Shown: positions 28,817 through 38,564, counted from the stretch's first letter. The stretch is 57,280 nucleotides of DNA from Candidatus Collinsella stercoripullorum (GCA_019117005.1 DXAO01000019.1:1-57280), one strand, 5' to 3'. Numbers and translations are program-made. Notes: generated by a model not told the origin, from the sequence alone.

Positions 28817-29772
28817 ACTTCCTGAGTGCCTTCGAGGACCACGTGGCGGGCATCTTCGGCGCCGCGCGCGCCCCGTTCTCCTTTAAGAAGCTCGCCAAGC
28901 AGGCGGCTCGTGAGATGGAAGACCAGACGCTCGTGGTGAACGGCGTCAACACGGCACCCGCTCTGTACACCATCCTCATCGCCAACGACGACGACCCGCT
29001 CATGGCGCCCTACTACCCGCAGCTCACGCGCGAGGTGAGCGAGTTCGTGAAGAACAACGCCGAGAAGAAGAGCTACGCCTTCGTGGGCGAGCCGCTCGTG
29101 CGCTTCATGATCGACCCCTCGCTCAAGGCGGGCAAGTTCTCCGTGTTCGCCGAGAACGTCGACGCCCCCACCCTCGGGCGCCTGTACGAGGAGGAGCGCG
29201 CCTACCAGAAGGGCCTGTCCGGCCAGATGAACGTGGTGAGCCCGCGCCCGGCGCCCGGCCGCGCCGAGGCCCAGCGGGCCGCGGCCGACGTCGCGCCCGA
29301 CCCGTTCGCGCCGATCGACCCGCTCTCCGCCCCCGACCCGTTCTCCGCGGTCCCCGACCCGGCGGCAGCCCCCGTGCCCGTGCCCAAGACGGTCACGCAC
29401 GCGGCGATGGCGGGCATGGGCGGCGCCGCGGCGACCGGCGCCTCGGCGGGCGTACCCGCCTCCGCCGTCCGCCAGCCGCGCCCGGCGGCCCCGCTCGCCC
29501 AGCTCGTGGACGTGGTCACCGGCGACACGCTGCAGATCGCCTCCTCCCGCTGCATCGTGGGGCGCGAGCGCGCCGCTGCCGACGTGGTGCTGCGCGACCC
29601 CAACGTGAGCCGCCGCCATGCCGAGCTCATGTACACCGGCAGCGACTGGTCCATCGAGGACCTGAACTCCACCAACGGGACCCTCGTCAACAACCGCAGG
29701 ATCACCCGCTGCCCGCTGCGCAACGGCGACCTGCTGACCTTCGGCCTTTCCACCTTCGAGTTCAGGGGCTGA
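28813..29772 (+). CDS. fhaA: FHA domain protein FhaA (DUF3662 plus FHA)
   Basis: 319 residues. Cytoplasmic phosphothreonine-binding scaffold acting next to PknA/PknB in Actinobacteria. N-terminal DUF3662 domain about 1-115 (MNFLSAFEDHVAG, LAKQAAREMEDQT, SEFVKNNAEKKSY), a Pro/Ala-rich linker about 140-225 with DPFAPIDPLSAPDPF, and a C-terminal FHA domain with CIVGRE, VSRRHAEL and NSTNGTLVN, all binding residues present. GTG 28813 overlaps the kinase stop by four bases and has GGAGAG upstream; a TTG at 28807 is too close to that site. FhaB follows 7 nt later. Confidence 0.93.
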   Translation: MNFLSAFEDHVAGIFGAARAPFSFKKLAKQAAREMEDQTLVVNGVNTAPALYTILIANDDDPLMAPYYPQLTREVSEFVKNNAEKKSYAFVGEPLVRFMIDPSLKAGKFSVFAENVDAPTLGRLYEEERAYQKGLSGQMNVVSPRPAPGRAEAQRAAADVAPDPFAPIDPLSAPDPFSAVPDPAAAPVPVPKTVTHAAMAGMGGAAATGASAGVPASAVRQPRPAAPLAQLVDVVTGDTLQIASSRCIVGRERAAADVVLRDPNVSRRHAELMYTGSDWSIEDLNSTNGTLVNNRRITRCPLRNGDLLTFGLSTFEFRG

Positions 29773-29779
29773 TGCGCTC

Positions 29780-30193
29780 ATGATCGACCTCATCCTGTAC
29801 GCCGGGCGCATCGTCCTGGTCGTCCTGCTCTACATCTTCCTGTTCGCCGTCATGAAGACCGGCGTGGGGCTCGTGCGCGGCCAGCGCCGCGACTCGGCGA
29901 TCTGGACGATCGACGTCGACAAGGGCCCGCGCGGCATCCGCGGCATCCATGTGGACATGCTGGGGCCGGTCATCGTGGGCCGCTCCCCCAGCTCCGACAT
30001 CTGCATCAACGAGCCGTTCGTCTCGGCCTCCCACGCGCGCTTCTCCCTGCAGGGGCCCGCGCTCGTGATCGAGGACCTCAACTCGCTGAACGGCACGCTC
30101 GTCAACGGCCGCCCGCTCGCCGAGCCGGCCACCCTGCGCGAGGGCGACGAGGTGCAGATCGGTGACGTCGTGATGAAAGTGAACCGCCGATGA
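29780..30193 (+). CDS. fhaB: FHA domain protein FhaB with N-terminal membrane helix
   Basis: 137 residues. One transmembrane helix at about 8-28 (IVLVVLLYIFLFAVM), then an FHA domain: VIVGRSPSSDICI, VSASHARF, NSLNGTLVNG. Corresponds to FhaB/FipA in mycobacteria, a partner in division and wall synthesis signalling. It ends with ATGA overlapping the phosphatase start at 30190. Complete. Confidence 0.92.
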   Translation: MIDLILYAGRIVLVVLLYIFLFAVMKTGVGLVRGQRRDSAIWTIDVDKGPRGIRGIHVDMLGPVIVGRSPSSDICINEPFVSASHARFSLQGPALVIEDLNSLNGTLVNGRPLAEPATLREGDEVQIGDVVMKVNRR

Positions 30194-32262
30194 CGGACGA
30201 GGAGCGGATCTTCCCGCAGGGCCGAGACGGCCGGGGGATGCGCGACGAGGCGTCGATATCGGAGCTCTCCCCGCAGCCCGTGATGGAGTTCGAGCCGCGC
30301 GACGCGGTGCCCTCCGATCGCGCCGGCGCGGACGGGGCGGACGCGCCGCTCGAGGCGGCGCACTTCGCCGCGAGCGCTCCCGCGCCCGACCCCATCGCGC
30401 CCGCCGCGCACCTCGCCGAGCCGACCGCCGAGCCGGATGAGGGTGCCTGGGCCCCCGCCGCGCCCGCGGCGGCCCCCGAGCCCGCCGTCTCCCCCGCCCC
30501 GGTCGCGTCCGAGGCGCCATACGAACCGAACCCGCATACCGAGGCCGCCCACTTCGCCGACCCCGATCCGGACGCCGTACCCGGGGCCGCCCACTTCGCC
30601 GACCCCGAGCCGGACGCCGAACCCGGGGCCGCCCACTTCGCCAACCCCGGTCCGGAACCGGACGCCGCGCCCGAAGCGGCGCACTTCGCCGACCCGGAGC
30701 CGGAGGCGGCGCCCGCCGGGGCGCACGCTGCCGCGTCCGAGCCGTCGGAACCCGCCGCCCCCATGGGCGCGCACGCCGCCGAATCCGGGTCCGCCGCCCA
30801 GGAGGACATCCTCGGCCTCGAGGACACCGGGTCCCTGCCCGAACCCGAGGTCGTCGCCGCGGCCGCCGAGGCCGCCCGCAAGGCGTCCCCCGAAGACACC
30901 GCGGAGATAGACGTCGCCCAGGTCGAGGCCCAGCTGAAGGACCCCGGCACCACTCAGAGCTTCGCCCCGCTCACCGAGGAGCGCATCCCCACGGACTCCA
31001 CCTACGACGCGGGGACCACCACCTCGCTCATGTGGGGTGCCCGTTCCGACGTGGGCTGCGTGCGCTCGCATAACGAGGACTCCTACCTCGTGGCATCGCC
31101 CCTGTTCGCCGTCTGCGACGGCATGGGCGGGCACGCCGCCGGCGAGGTGGCGAGCTCCATCGCCGTGGAGACCATCGCCCGCACCTCCCCCGGCACCGCC
31201 GACGCCGCGCAGCTCGCCGCCGCGGTCGAGGCGGCCAACGCCGCGGTCATCGAGGCGGCTGCGAGCGGCATCGGCCGCCCGGGCATGGGGTGCACGGCGA
31301 CCGTCGCCTATATCGAGGGGACCACCATCGCCATCGCGCACGTGGGCGACTCCCGCGCCTACCTGCTGCACGAGGGCGTGCTCACCCGCGTGACCCGCGA
31401 CCACTCCTACGTGGAGGAGCTCGTCGACGCCGGCGAGATCACCGCCGACGAGGCGCGCGTCCACCCCAACCGGTCGGTCATCACCCGCGCGCTGGGGTCC
31501 GACCCCGGCATGTACGCGGACCACTTCACCCTGAACATCGTCGAGGGGGACCGCCTCATCCTGTGCTCCGACGGCCTGTCGTCCATGATCTCGGACAGCG
31601 AGATCGAGGACATCGCCGTCAAGTCCTCCACGGCGCAGATGTGCACCGACAACCTGGTCGACGCGGCGCTCGCCGCGGGCGGCGCCGACAACGTGAGCGT
31701 CGTCGTCGTGGACGTGGTGGACGACGGACGGCTCAAGCAGGTCGTCCGCACGCACCGGCGCAACATCGCCATCGCGCTCGGGGCACTGGTCGCCCTGGTC
31801 CTCGCCGCCGCGATCGCGCTGTTCGTCGTGATCTCCAACTCCGTGTACCTCGGCGTGGACGGCGACACCGTGGCCGTCTACCAGGGCATCCCCACCACCG
31901 TGCTGGGGGTCGAGCTGCACCATGTCCAGGAGGAGACCTCCATCAAGCTCTCCGACCTGCCCGAGGACACCCAGAACCGCCTGCGCGAGGGCATCGCCCA
32001 GGGCAGCCTGGAGCAGGCGCGCGACACCATCTCGGATTACCGCCGCCAGATCGACGAGGCCCGCTCGCAGCAGGCCGCCACCGCCGAGGCGATCCGCGAG
32101 AGCGCGACGTCCCAGGACCAGGCGGGCACCGATGCGGCGTCCGGCGCCGGCACCGACCCCGCGGCGGACGCCGCGGCGACCGGTGGGACCGCCGACCCCG
32201 CCGCCGCGGACCCGGCAGCCGCCGGGGCCGCGCAGACCCAGAACCCCGAAGGAGGCGCATGA
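30190..32262 (+). CDS. pstP: PP2C-type Ser/Thr phosphatase (PstP-like) with long repeat-rich N-terminal extension
   Basis: 690 residues; typical PstP is about 500. It reverses PknB-type phosphorylation. The PP2C domain is at about 280-515: VRSHNEDSY, VCDGMGGHAAGE, HVGDSRAYL, LILCSDGLS, GGADNVSVVVVDV give all metal-binding aspartates. A membrane helix follows at about 530-550 and an extracellular part of 140 residues ending Ala/Asp/Pro-rich. The first 270 residues are unusual: a disordered acidic region with repeats of the type AAHFADPEPDA-x-PG (copies near 118, 134, 150, 166, with weaker AAHFA or AHAA units on both sides). Operon position between fhaB and the SEDS-PBP gene matches the mycobacterial pstP locus. 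Confidence 0.93.
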   Translation: MTDEERIFPQGRDGRGMRDEASISELSPQPVMEFEPRDAVPSDRAGADGADAPLEAAHFAASAPAPDPIAPAAHLAEPTAEPDEGAWAPAAPAAAPEPAVSPAPVASEAPYEPNPHTEAAHFADPDPDAVPGAAHFADPEPDAEPGAAHFANPGPEPDAAPEAAHFADPEPEAAPAGAHAAASEPSEPAAPMGAHAAESGSAAQEDILGLEDTGSLPEPEVVAAAAEAARKASPEDTAEIDVAQVEAQLKDPGTTQSFAPLTEERIPTDSTYDAGTTTSLMWGARSDVGCVRSHNEDSYLVASPLFAVCDGMGGHAAGEVASSIAVETIARTSPGTADAAQLAAAVEAANAAVIEAAASGIGRPGMGCTATVAYIEGTTIAIAHVGDSRAYLLHEGVLTRVTRDHSYVEELVDAGEITADEARVHPNRSVITRALGSDPGMYADHFTLNIVEGDRLILCSDGLSSMISDSEIEDIAVKSSTAQMCTDNLVDAALAAGGADNVSVVVVDVVDDGRLKQVVRTHRRNIAIALGALVALVLAAAIALFVVISNSVYLGVDGDTVAVYQGIPTTVLGVELHHVQEETSIKLSDLPEDTQNRLREGIAQGSLEQARDTISDYRRQIDEARSQQAATAEAIRESATSQDQAGTDAASGAGTDPAADAAATGGTADPAAADPAAAGAAQTQNPEGGA

Positions 32263-35153
32263 TGGGCAGCCGTCGCAACACCGAGCTCTTCCTGCTCGTG
32301 GCCGCCGCGTTCCCGGTGACCTTGCTCTACGCGCTCTACGTCGTCACCACCGGCGCCGAGCTCACCTTCGAGACGCTCGCCGTCCCGCTCGGCCTGTTCG
32401 CCGCCTTCGCCGCGGCGCACGTCGCCGCGCGCATCTTCGCACCCGGGGCCGACCCCGCCATCCTGCCCATCGTGTTCGTGATGTCGGGCATCGGCATCAC
32501 CTTCGTCACCCGCCTGGCGCCCAACCTCGCCATGGGCCAGCTCGCGATCCTGTTCGCCTCGATCGCGTTCATGGTGCTCACCCTCGTGCTCGTGCGCAAC
32601 CTGGACATGGTCAAGCGCTACAAGTACACCTTCGGCATCATCGGCATCCTGCTGCTCATCCTGCCCATGTTCATCGGCACCGAGATATACGGCTCCAGGC
32701 TGTGGATCCGCGTCCCAGGCCTCGGAACCATCCAGCCCGGCGAGTTCGCCAAGATCTTCATCGTCCTGTTCCTGGCGGGTTACCTGTCCGAGAACCGCGA
32801 GCTGCTGTCCATCTCCAACCATAAGATCCTGGGCCTCAAGATCCCGCGCCTGCGCCTGCTCATGCCGCTGTTCGTGGTGTGGGGCGTCTGCCTGGCCATC
32901 GTTGCGTTCGAGCGCGACCTCGGCAGCGCGCTGCTGTTCTACACCATCTTCCTCATCATGCTCTACGTGGCCACCGGCCGCTTCTCCTACGTGGTCATCG
33001 GCCTTCTCCTGCTCGCCGTGGGCGCGTTCGGTGCCTACCAGGTCATGGGCCACGTCCGCGTGCGCTTCGAGACCTGGCTCGACCCGTTCGCTGACGCCCA
33101 GGACACCGGCTACCAGCTCGTGCAGTCGCTGTACTCGCTCGCCGACGGCGGCATGGTCGGCGTGGGCATCGGCCGCGGCATGTCCACCCTCATCCCGGTC
33201 GTCGAGTCCGACTTCATCTTCTCGGCGATCGGCGAGGAGATGGGCCTGCTCGGCGCATCCGCGGTGCTGCTGCTGTTCATGCTGTTCGCCGTCCGCGGCC
33301 TCACCGTGGCCGCGCGCGCGAAGTCCGACCTCACCGCCTTCATCGCGAGCGGCCTCACGGCCTCCATCTCCTTCCAGGCATTCCTGATCGTGGGCGGCGT
33401 CACCCGCCTCATCCCGCTGACCGGCGTCACCCTGCCCTTCATGAGCCAGGGCGGCTCCTCGCTGCTGTCGAGCTTCATCATCGTCGCGCTGCTCATGCGC
33501 GCCGGCGACGAGGCGACCGGCCGCAACGTCGAGCTCGCGGGCACCGGGACCGGCGAGCAGGTCGCCGTCGTGCCGGCGTCCGGCCGCAGCAAGGCGGGCA
33601 CCCGCTTCTTCGGCGCCGCCGGCCGTGCCGAGGCCCCCGCGGCGGGCGGCCACGCCCGTCCGGCCTCGCGCGTGCGGCGCCGCCTGCTCGACACGCCCGA
33701 GTCCGGCGTGCTGGGCCGCGTGGCGCTCGCCAAGCGCCTCACCCGCGAGGAGTTCCTGTTCACCGGGCTGTTCGCCGTCCTGATCGGCAACCTCACCTAC
33801 ATCCAGGTTATCCGCGCCCGCGACTACCAGGAGATGTCCTCCAACAACCACACCATCATGAAGTCCCGCTACATCCAGCGCGGATCCATCATCACCTCCG
33901 ACGGCGTGACGCTCGCCGAGTCCGTGCAGCAGGAGGACGGCACCTACGCGCGGTCCTACCCCAACGGCAACATCGCCGCGCACACCGTGGGCTACTACTC
34001 CACGCAGTACGGCTCCACGGGCATCGAGTCGTCCATGAACGACACGCTGACCGGCTCGAAGGACTACTCGAGCTGGCAGAACGCCATCAGCTCGCTCGCC
34101 GGCATGACCCAGCCGGGCAACTCGGTGGTGCTCACCATCAACTCGCGTATCCAGTCCGCCGCCGAGCAGGCGCTGAACGGCCGCCGAGGCGCCATCGTGG
34201 TGCTCGACCCGCGCACCGGCGCCGTGCTCGCCCGCGCGAGCAACCCCACCTACGACAACTCCGACGTCTCCGCCCTCATGGGCGGCGGCGAGAGCGAGGA
34301 CCAGTCGCTGTTCGAGCGCGCCACCCAGGCGCTCTACACCCCCGGCTCCACCTTCAAGGTGATCACGCTGGGCGCCGCCCTCGACTCGGGCACCGCCGCC
34401 CTCGACGACTACTACGAGTCCCCCTCGGAGATGGAGATCGGCGGGGCGGAGGTCATCAACCACCTCTACGCCGACCACGGCACCATCGACCTCGAGACGG
34501 CCTTCGCCTACTCGTCCAACGCGGTGTTCGGCCAGGTCTCGACCGAGCTCGGCGCCGACCGCCTCGTGCAGTACGCCCGCGCCTTCGGTTACGGCCAGTC
34601 GCTCGGCCAGGACTTCTCCACCGAGGCCTCCATCATGCCCGAGCCCTCCGAGATGACCGAATGGGAGCTCGCGTGGGCGGGCGCCGGCCAGCCGGTCGGC
34701 CAGGGGCACACCCCCGGCCCGCAGACGACCGTCATGCAGAACGCCGTGATGGCCGCCGCGATCGCCAACAACGGCCTGGCCATGCAGCCCTACGTCGTCT
34801 CCCAGATCCTCTCGCCCACGGGCACCGTGGTGAGCACGACCGAGTCCCGCTCCCTCGGCCAGGCGGTCAGCACCGCCACGGCCTCGCAGGTCAAGGAATC
34901 GATGCTCGCGGTCGTGGACGAGGGCAGCGGCTCGGCGGCGTCCATCGCGGGCGTCCAGGTCGCCGGCAAGACCGGCACCCCCGAGGCGACCACGGACCAG
35001 GTCAACACCGCGTTCGTGGGCTTCGCGCCCTACGACACGCCCACCGTCGCCATCTCGATGATGATCGAGAACTTCGACGAGGGCGTGGACGAGCCGGCGG
35101 CGGCCACCGCAGGCGAGGTCCTGCGCATCGCGCTCGCCGCCCAGGGTGCATGA
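32262..35153 (+). CDS. Natural fusion of SEDS glycosyltransferase (RodA/FtsW) and class B penicillin-binding protein
   Basis: 963 residues in one uninterrupted frame. Residues 1-415 are a SEDS peptidoglycan polymerase with about ten membrane segments, PGEFAKIFIVLFLAGYL, FERDLGSALLFYTIF, the conserved Asp region ETWLDPFAD and the loop SDFIFSAIGEEMGLLG. After a charged linker (415-495) comes one more membrane segment (about 503-525) and a class B transpeptidase: RGSIITSDGVTLAES, GSTFK (about 696; catalytic Ser), YSSNAVF (about 750) and KTGTPE (about 902). In mycobacteria the same locus has separate rodA and pbpA genes. Start: ATG 32262 is best spaced from AAGGAGG; ATG 32259 is also possible and overlaps the phosphatase stop. 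The fusion would tie polymerase and crosslinking enzyme one to one. Confidence 0.93.
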   Translation: MGSRRNTELFLLVAAAFPVTLLYALYVVTTGAELTFETLAVPLGLFAAFAAAHVAARIFAPGADPAILPIVFVMSGIGITFVTRLAPNLAMGQLAILFASIAFMVLTLVLVRNLDMVKRYKYTFGIIGILLLILPMFIGTEIYGSRLWIRVPGLGTIQPGEFAKIFIVLFLAGYLSENRELLSISNHKILGLKIPRLRLLMPLFVVWGVCLAIVAFERDLGSALLFYTIFLIMLYVATGRFSYVVIGLLLLAVGAFGAYQVMGHVRVRFETWLDPFADAQDTGYQLVQSLYSLADGGMVGVGIGRGMSTLIPVVESDFIFSAIGEEMGLLGASAVLLLFMLFAVRGLTVAARAKSDLTAFIASGLTASISFQAFLIVGGVTRLIPLTGVTLPFMSQGGSSLLSSFIIVALLMRAGDEATGRNVELAGTGTGEQVAVVPASGRSKAGTRFFGAAGRAEAPAAGGHARPASRVRRRLLDTPESGVLGRVALAKRLTREEFLFTGLFAVLIGNLTYIQVIRARDYQEMSSNNHTIMKSRYIQRGSIITSDGVTLAESVQQEDGTYARSYPNGNIAAHTVGYYSTQYGSTGIESSMNDTLTGSKDYSSWQNAISSLAGMTQPGNSVVLTINSRIQSAAEQALNGRRGAIVVLDPRTGAVLARASNPTYDNSDVSALMGGGESEDQSLFERATQALYTPGSTFKVITLGAALDSGTAALDDYYESPSEMEIGGAEVINHLYADHGTIDLETAFAYSSNAVFGQVSTELGADRLVQYARAFGYGQSLGQDFSTEASIMPEPSEMTEWELAWAGAGQPVGQGHTPGPQTTVMQNAVMAAAIANNGLAMQPYVVSQILSPTGTVVSTTESRSLGQAVSTATASQVKESMLAVVDEGSGSAASIAGVQVAGKTGTPEATTDQVNTAFVGFAPYDTPTVAISMMIENFDEGVDEPAAATAGEVLRIALAAQGA

Positions 35154-35189
35154 CCGGGGCGCCGCGGCCCGCAGGGCGGCGGCTCGAAC

Positions 35190-35200
35190 GTATACTAGTG
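35190..35200 (+). promoter_or_regulatory. Possible pknB promoter (-10 TATACT)
   Basis: TATACT at 35191-35196, between the SEDS-PBP stop and pknB, about 48 nt before the start. A -35 match is poor. It would allow pknB to be transcribed apart from the operon. Confidence 0.35.
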
Positions 35201-35243
35201 GACACTATGCGCATCGCATCGATAGGTGAGGAGTAGCAGGAAG

Positions 35244-37217
35244 ATGGCGGAGCAGCAGAGATTGCTGGGAGGACGGTACCTCCTCAAGGACAAGGTCGGG
35301 GCCGGCGGCATGGCGTCGGTGTACCGCGCGATGGACCAGGTGCTCGACCGCACGGTGGCGGTGAAGATCATGCTGCCGCAGTACGCGGGCGACGCCACCT
35401 TCGCCGCGCGCTTCAAGCAGGAGGCGCAGGCGGCGGCGGGCCTTCAGAGCCCCTACATCGTGGGGGTCTACGACTGGGGCAAGGACGGCGACACGTACTA
35501 CATCGTCATGGAGTACCTGCGCGGCACCGACCTCAAGAGCGGCATCCGCAGCCACGGGGCGCTCGACCCCAAGAAGGTCGCCCAGATCGCCAGCCAGATC
35601 TGCGGCGCGCTCTCCGTCGCCCACAAGCACGAGATCATCCACCGCGACATCAAGCCGCAGAACATCATGGTGCTGCCCGACGGCAACATCAAGGTGATGG
35701 ACTTCGGCATCGCGCGCGCCAAGAACAGCCACCTCACGCAGGACAACAACGTGCTCGGCACGGCCCACTACGTGAGCCCGGAGCAGACCCGCGGCCAGGA
35801 GCTCGGCCCCACCTCCGACATCTACTCGCTCGGCGTGGTCATGTACGAGTGCGCCACCGGCCAGGTCCCCTTCGACGGCGACGACGCCATCTCCGTCGCC
35901 CTGAAGCAGGTCAACGAGCTCCCGGTCCCGCCCTCCCAGCTGAACCCGGGCGTCGACGGCGACCTCGAGCGCATCATCCTCAAGTGCATGGAGAAGGACC
36001 CGGCCAACCGCTTCCAGTCCGCCGACGAGCTGCGCCGCGTCCTCAACAGCTACCTCGCCGGCCGCACGGTCGACGTCCCCGAGCCCACCCGCGTCATCGG
36101 CGCGGCGGCCGGTGCGGGCGCCACCACCACCCGCGTGATGTCCGACCAGACCCAGGCCATGGCCCGCCCGGTGGGCGGCGCGGCGGCGGTCAACAGCGCG
36201 GCGCGCACCGCGGCCGGACAGATCGACGCGAGCGCGTACGAGAACAAGCGCGACGGCATGGGCAAGGGCAAGATCGCCGGCATCGCCATCGCGGTGATCG
36301 CGGTGGTGGCGATCGCCATCTTCGCCGTCTCGAGCCTGTTCTCCCCTGCCGAGCAGATCATCATCCCCGACGTGCTGGGCCTCGACCAGGAGACCGCCGT
36401 CCAGCAGATCCGCGACGCGGGCTTCGTGGTCGGCAGCATCGACCCGGGCTATAGCGACGAGTACGCCGAGGGCGAGGTCATGGAGCAGCATCCGACCGCC
36501 AACGGCAGCGCCACCGCGGCCAAGGGCTCCGAGATCGACATCGTCGTCTCCCAGGGCCCCGAGCCCGCGGAGACGACCGAGGTGCCCGACCTCTCCAAGG
36601 CGACGAGCCGCGAGGAGGCCGAGCAGATGATCCGCGCCGCCGGCCTGTCCGTCGGCGATGTGACCGAGAAGGCCGACAGCAGCGACGCGGGCACGATCCT
36701 GGAACAGAGCCCCTCGGCGGGCGAGACCGTCGACGTCGACTCCAAGGTCGACTTCACCGTCTCGACCGGCCCCGACACCGTCAGCGTGCCCGACCTCACC
36801 GGCATGAGCGAGAGCGAGGCGCGCAGCGCGCTCGACGGCGCCGGGTTCGGCATGAGCACCGAGCGCCAGTACAGCGACTCGGTGGACGAGGGCGACGTCA
36901 TCAGCTGGAACCCGAGCGGCCAGCAGGAGCCCGGCACCACCATCACCGTGGTCATCTCGCGCGGGCCCGACCCCTCCTCCCAGGAGGTCGACGTGCCTGA
37001 CCTCACCGGCATGACCAAGGCCCAGGCCGAGAGCGCGCTCGAGCGGGCCGGGTTCGTCGCCAGCGTCTCGTACGCCGACGGGTCGAGCGCCGGCGTCCAG
37101 GCCGACCACGTGATCCGATGGAACCCCACCGGGACCGCAGCCCCCGGCTCGACCATCAACGTCGTGGTCGCCTACGCCGACAGCGGCTCGGACTCCTCCG
37201 GGACGGACGGCCAGTAG
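35244..37217 (+). CDS. pknB: PASTA-domain Ser/Thr protein kinase PknB
   Basis: 657 residues. Kinase domain about 10-275 with GAGGMASVYRA, VAVKIM, HRDIKPQN, DFGIARA, GTAHYVSPEQ; a juxtamembrane region rich in Ala/Thr (possible autophosphorylation sites) to 340; one membrane helix about 345-370 (IAIAVIAVVAIAIFAVS); then four extracellular PASTA domains, each starting IPDV/VPDL and ending with a VVSQGP-type strand, with the last at 600-650. PASTA domains sense muropeptides or lipid II. Start ATG 35244 with CAGGA upstream. Last gene of the wall-signalling cluster; followed by a strong hairpin (37273-37312). Confidence 0.97.
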   Translation: MAEQQRLLGGRYLLKDKVGAGGMASVYRAMDQVLDRTVAVKIMLPQYAGDATFAARFKQEAQAAAGLQSPYIVGVYDWGKDGDTYYIVMEYLRGTDLKSGIRSHGALDPKKVAQIASQICGALSVAHKHEIIHRDIKPQNIMVLPDGNIKVMDFGIARAKNSHLTQDNNVLGTAHYVSPEQTRGQELGPTSDIYSLGVVMYECATGQVPFDGDDAISVALKQVNELPVPPSQLNPGVDGDLERIILKCMEKDPANRFQSADELRRVLNSYLAGRTVDVPEPTRVIGAAAGAGATTTRVMSDQTQAMARPVGGAAAVNSAARTAAGQIDASAYENKRDGMGKGKIAGIAIAVIAVVAIAIFAVSSLFSPAEQIIIPDVLGLDQETAVQQIRDAGFVVGSIDPGYSDEYAEGEVMEQHPTANGSATAAKGSEIDIVVSQGPEPAETTEVPDLSKATSREEAEQMIRAAGLSVGDVTEKADSSDAGTILEQSPSAGETVDVDSKVDFTVSTGPDTVSVPDLTGMSESEARSALDGAGFGMSTERQYSDSVDEGDVISWNPSGQQEPGTTITVVISRGPDPSSQEVDVPDLTGMTKAQAESALERAGFVASVSYADGSSAGVQADHVIRWNPTGTAAPGSTINVVVAYADSGSDSSGTDGQ

Positions 37218-37272
37218 CGGAGGCGCTTGAGGCGCCGGACGGACGGCTGGAACCGGACGACATCGCAGGATG

Positions 37273-37312
37273 ACAGGACCCGGTACCCGTGCAAGCGGGT
37301 ACCGGGTCCTGT
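37273..37312 (+). terminator. Perfect 17-bp hairpin after pknB
   Basis: Arms ACAGGACCCGGTACCCG (37273-37289) and its complement (37296-37312) with a six-base loop. There is no T-run, as is common in high-GC Actinobacteria. Confidence 0.7.
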
Positions 37313-37478
37313 TCGTAGCAGGGATGCTGTCGGACGGCGGCGCGGGCGCGCCGGATGGGCGCCGGGATCGGAAGCGCGCCGGGCCGGATGCCGGGCGCGC
37401 CGGGACCAGGGCCCGAGGCGCCGCCGGATGCGGGGCGGCCACCGCCCGCAGCATACGGCCGCCCGAAGACGGAGTCGG

Positions 37479-38438
37479 CTAGAACTCCCCGATGCGCTTG
37501 ACCTCGGGCTCGAGCTCCACGCCGAACCGCTCCCGCACCTCGTCCTGGATCCGGGAGATCAGCGCGTTGACGTCGGCCGCGGTGGCGCCCCCCGTGTTGA
37601 CCACGAACCCGCAGTGCTTCTCGGAGACCTGCGCGCCGCCCACGCGCGCCCCGCGCAGACCCGCGTCCATGATGAGCTTGCCGGCGAAGTGGCCGACCGG
37701 GCGCTTGAACGTCGACCCGGCGCTCGCCATCTCGAGCGGCTGCTTCTCCTCGCGGCGGCGGCGGTAGTCGTCCATCGCCGCATGGATCATCGCGCGGTTC
37801 CCGGGGGCGAGCGCGAAGGTGGCCGAGAGCACGGTCAGGCCCTCGTCGTGGATGCGGCTCCTGCGGTATCCCATAGCGAGCTCCCCGACCCCGAGGACCT
37901 TCAACGACCCGCGCCCGCGCGAGCCGTCCGGGAGGACGGGGCCGGGCACGTACACGCGGACGGACTCGAGGACGTCGGCGATGCAGGCATCGTAGGCCCC
38001 GGCGTTCATATGGCAGGCGCCGCCCACCGCCCCCGGGATGCCCCACAGCGGCTCCATCCCGGTGAGCTCGGCCTCCTCCGCCGCGAGGGCCACATCGCGC
38101 AGCAGGGCGCCTGCCTGGGCGCGCACGCGCGTGCCCGCGGCCTCGATGCCGGCGAGGTTGTCGCGCAGAAGCAGGACCGCCCCGCGGATGCCGCGGTCGC
38201 CCACCAGCAGGTCCGACCCGGCGCCGACGACGGTGACCGGGACCGATGCCATCGCGCACACGTCGAGGACGCGGGCGACGGCGTCCTCGTCCGTCGGGGC
38301 GACCACCACGTCGGCGGGGCCGCCGATCTTGAAGGTCGTGTGGCCCGCCATGGGCTCGAACAGCGCGACGGCGTCCTCGCCCGCCGCCCCGCCCAAAGCG
38401 CAGAGCACCTCGTCGCTGATGCCGTCGTACTCGTGCAT
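37479..38438 (-). CDS. murB: UDP-N-acetylenolpyruvoylglucosamine reductase
   Basis: 319 residues. FAD/NADPH enzyme making UDP-MurNAc, second committed step of peptidoglycan precursor synthesis. FAD-binding part: FKIGGPADVVV, VTVVGAGSDLLVGD, and the conserved GMEPLWGIPGAVGGACHMNAGAYD (in parts about 118-142). Later YRRSRIHDE, and the catalytic region GSTFKRPVGHFAGKLI with the proton-donating Ser and the closing EVRERFGVELEPEV. ATG 38438 has AGGTGG upstream; an upstream Met is less likely. Complete, type I length. Confidence 0.96.
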   Translation of the reverse strand: MHEYDGISDEVLCALGGAAGEDAVALFEPMAGHTTFKIGGPADVVVAPTDEDAVARVLDVCAMASVPVTVVGAGSDLLVGDRGIRGAVLLLRDNLAGIEAAGTRVRAQAGALLRDVALAAEEAELTGMEPLWGIPGAVGGACHMNAGAYDACIADVLESVRVYVPGPVLPDGSRGRGSLKVLGVGELAMGYRRSRIHDEGLTVLSATFALAPGNRAMIHAAMDDYRRRREEKQPLEMASAGSTFKRPVGHFAGKLIMDAGLRGARVGGAQVSEKHCGFVVNTGGATAADVNALISRIQDEVRERFGVELEPEVKRIGEF

Positions 38439-38564
38439 GGCGCACCACCTCGCGTATCGTCGCTTCATTGCCGGCATGACTATACCCCATCGCGGACCGG
38501 GGACGCGAGTCTGCGATAATGGCTCGAGATACCCGCACACGACCGAAGCGAGCGCGACGCCCCC
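38439..38564. promoter_or_regulatory. Divergent promoter region murB / ECF ATPase
   Basis: Minus strand TATAGT (38479-38484) for murB, plus strand GATAAT (38515-38520) for the ECF genes. -35 boxes are not convincing. Confidence 0.4.
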
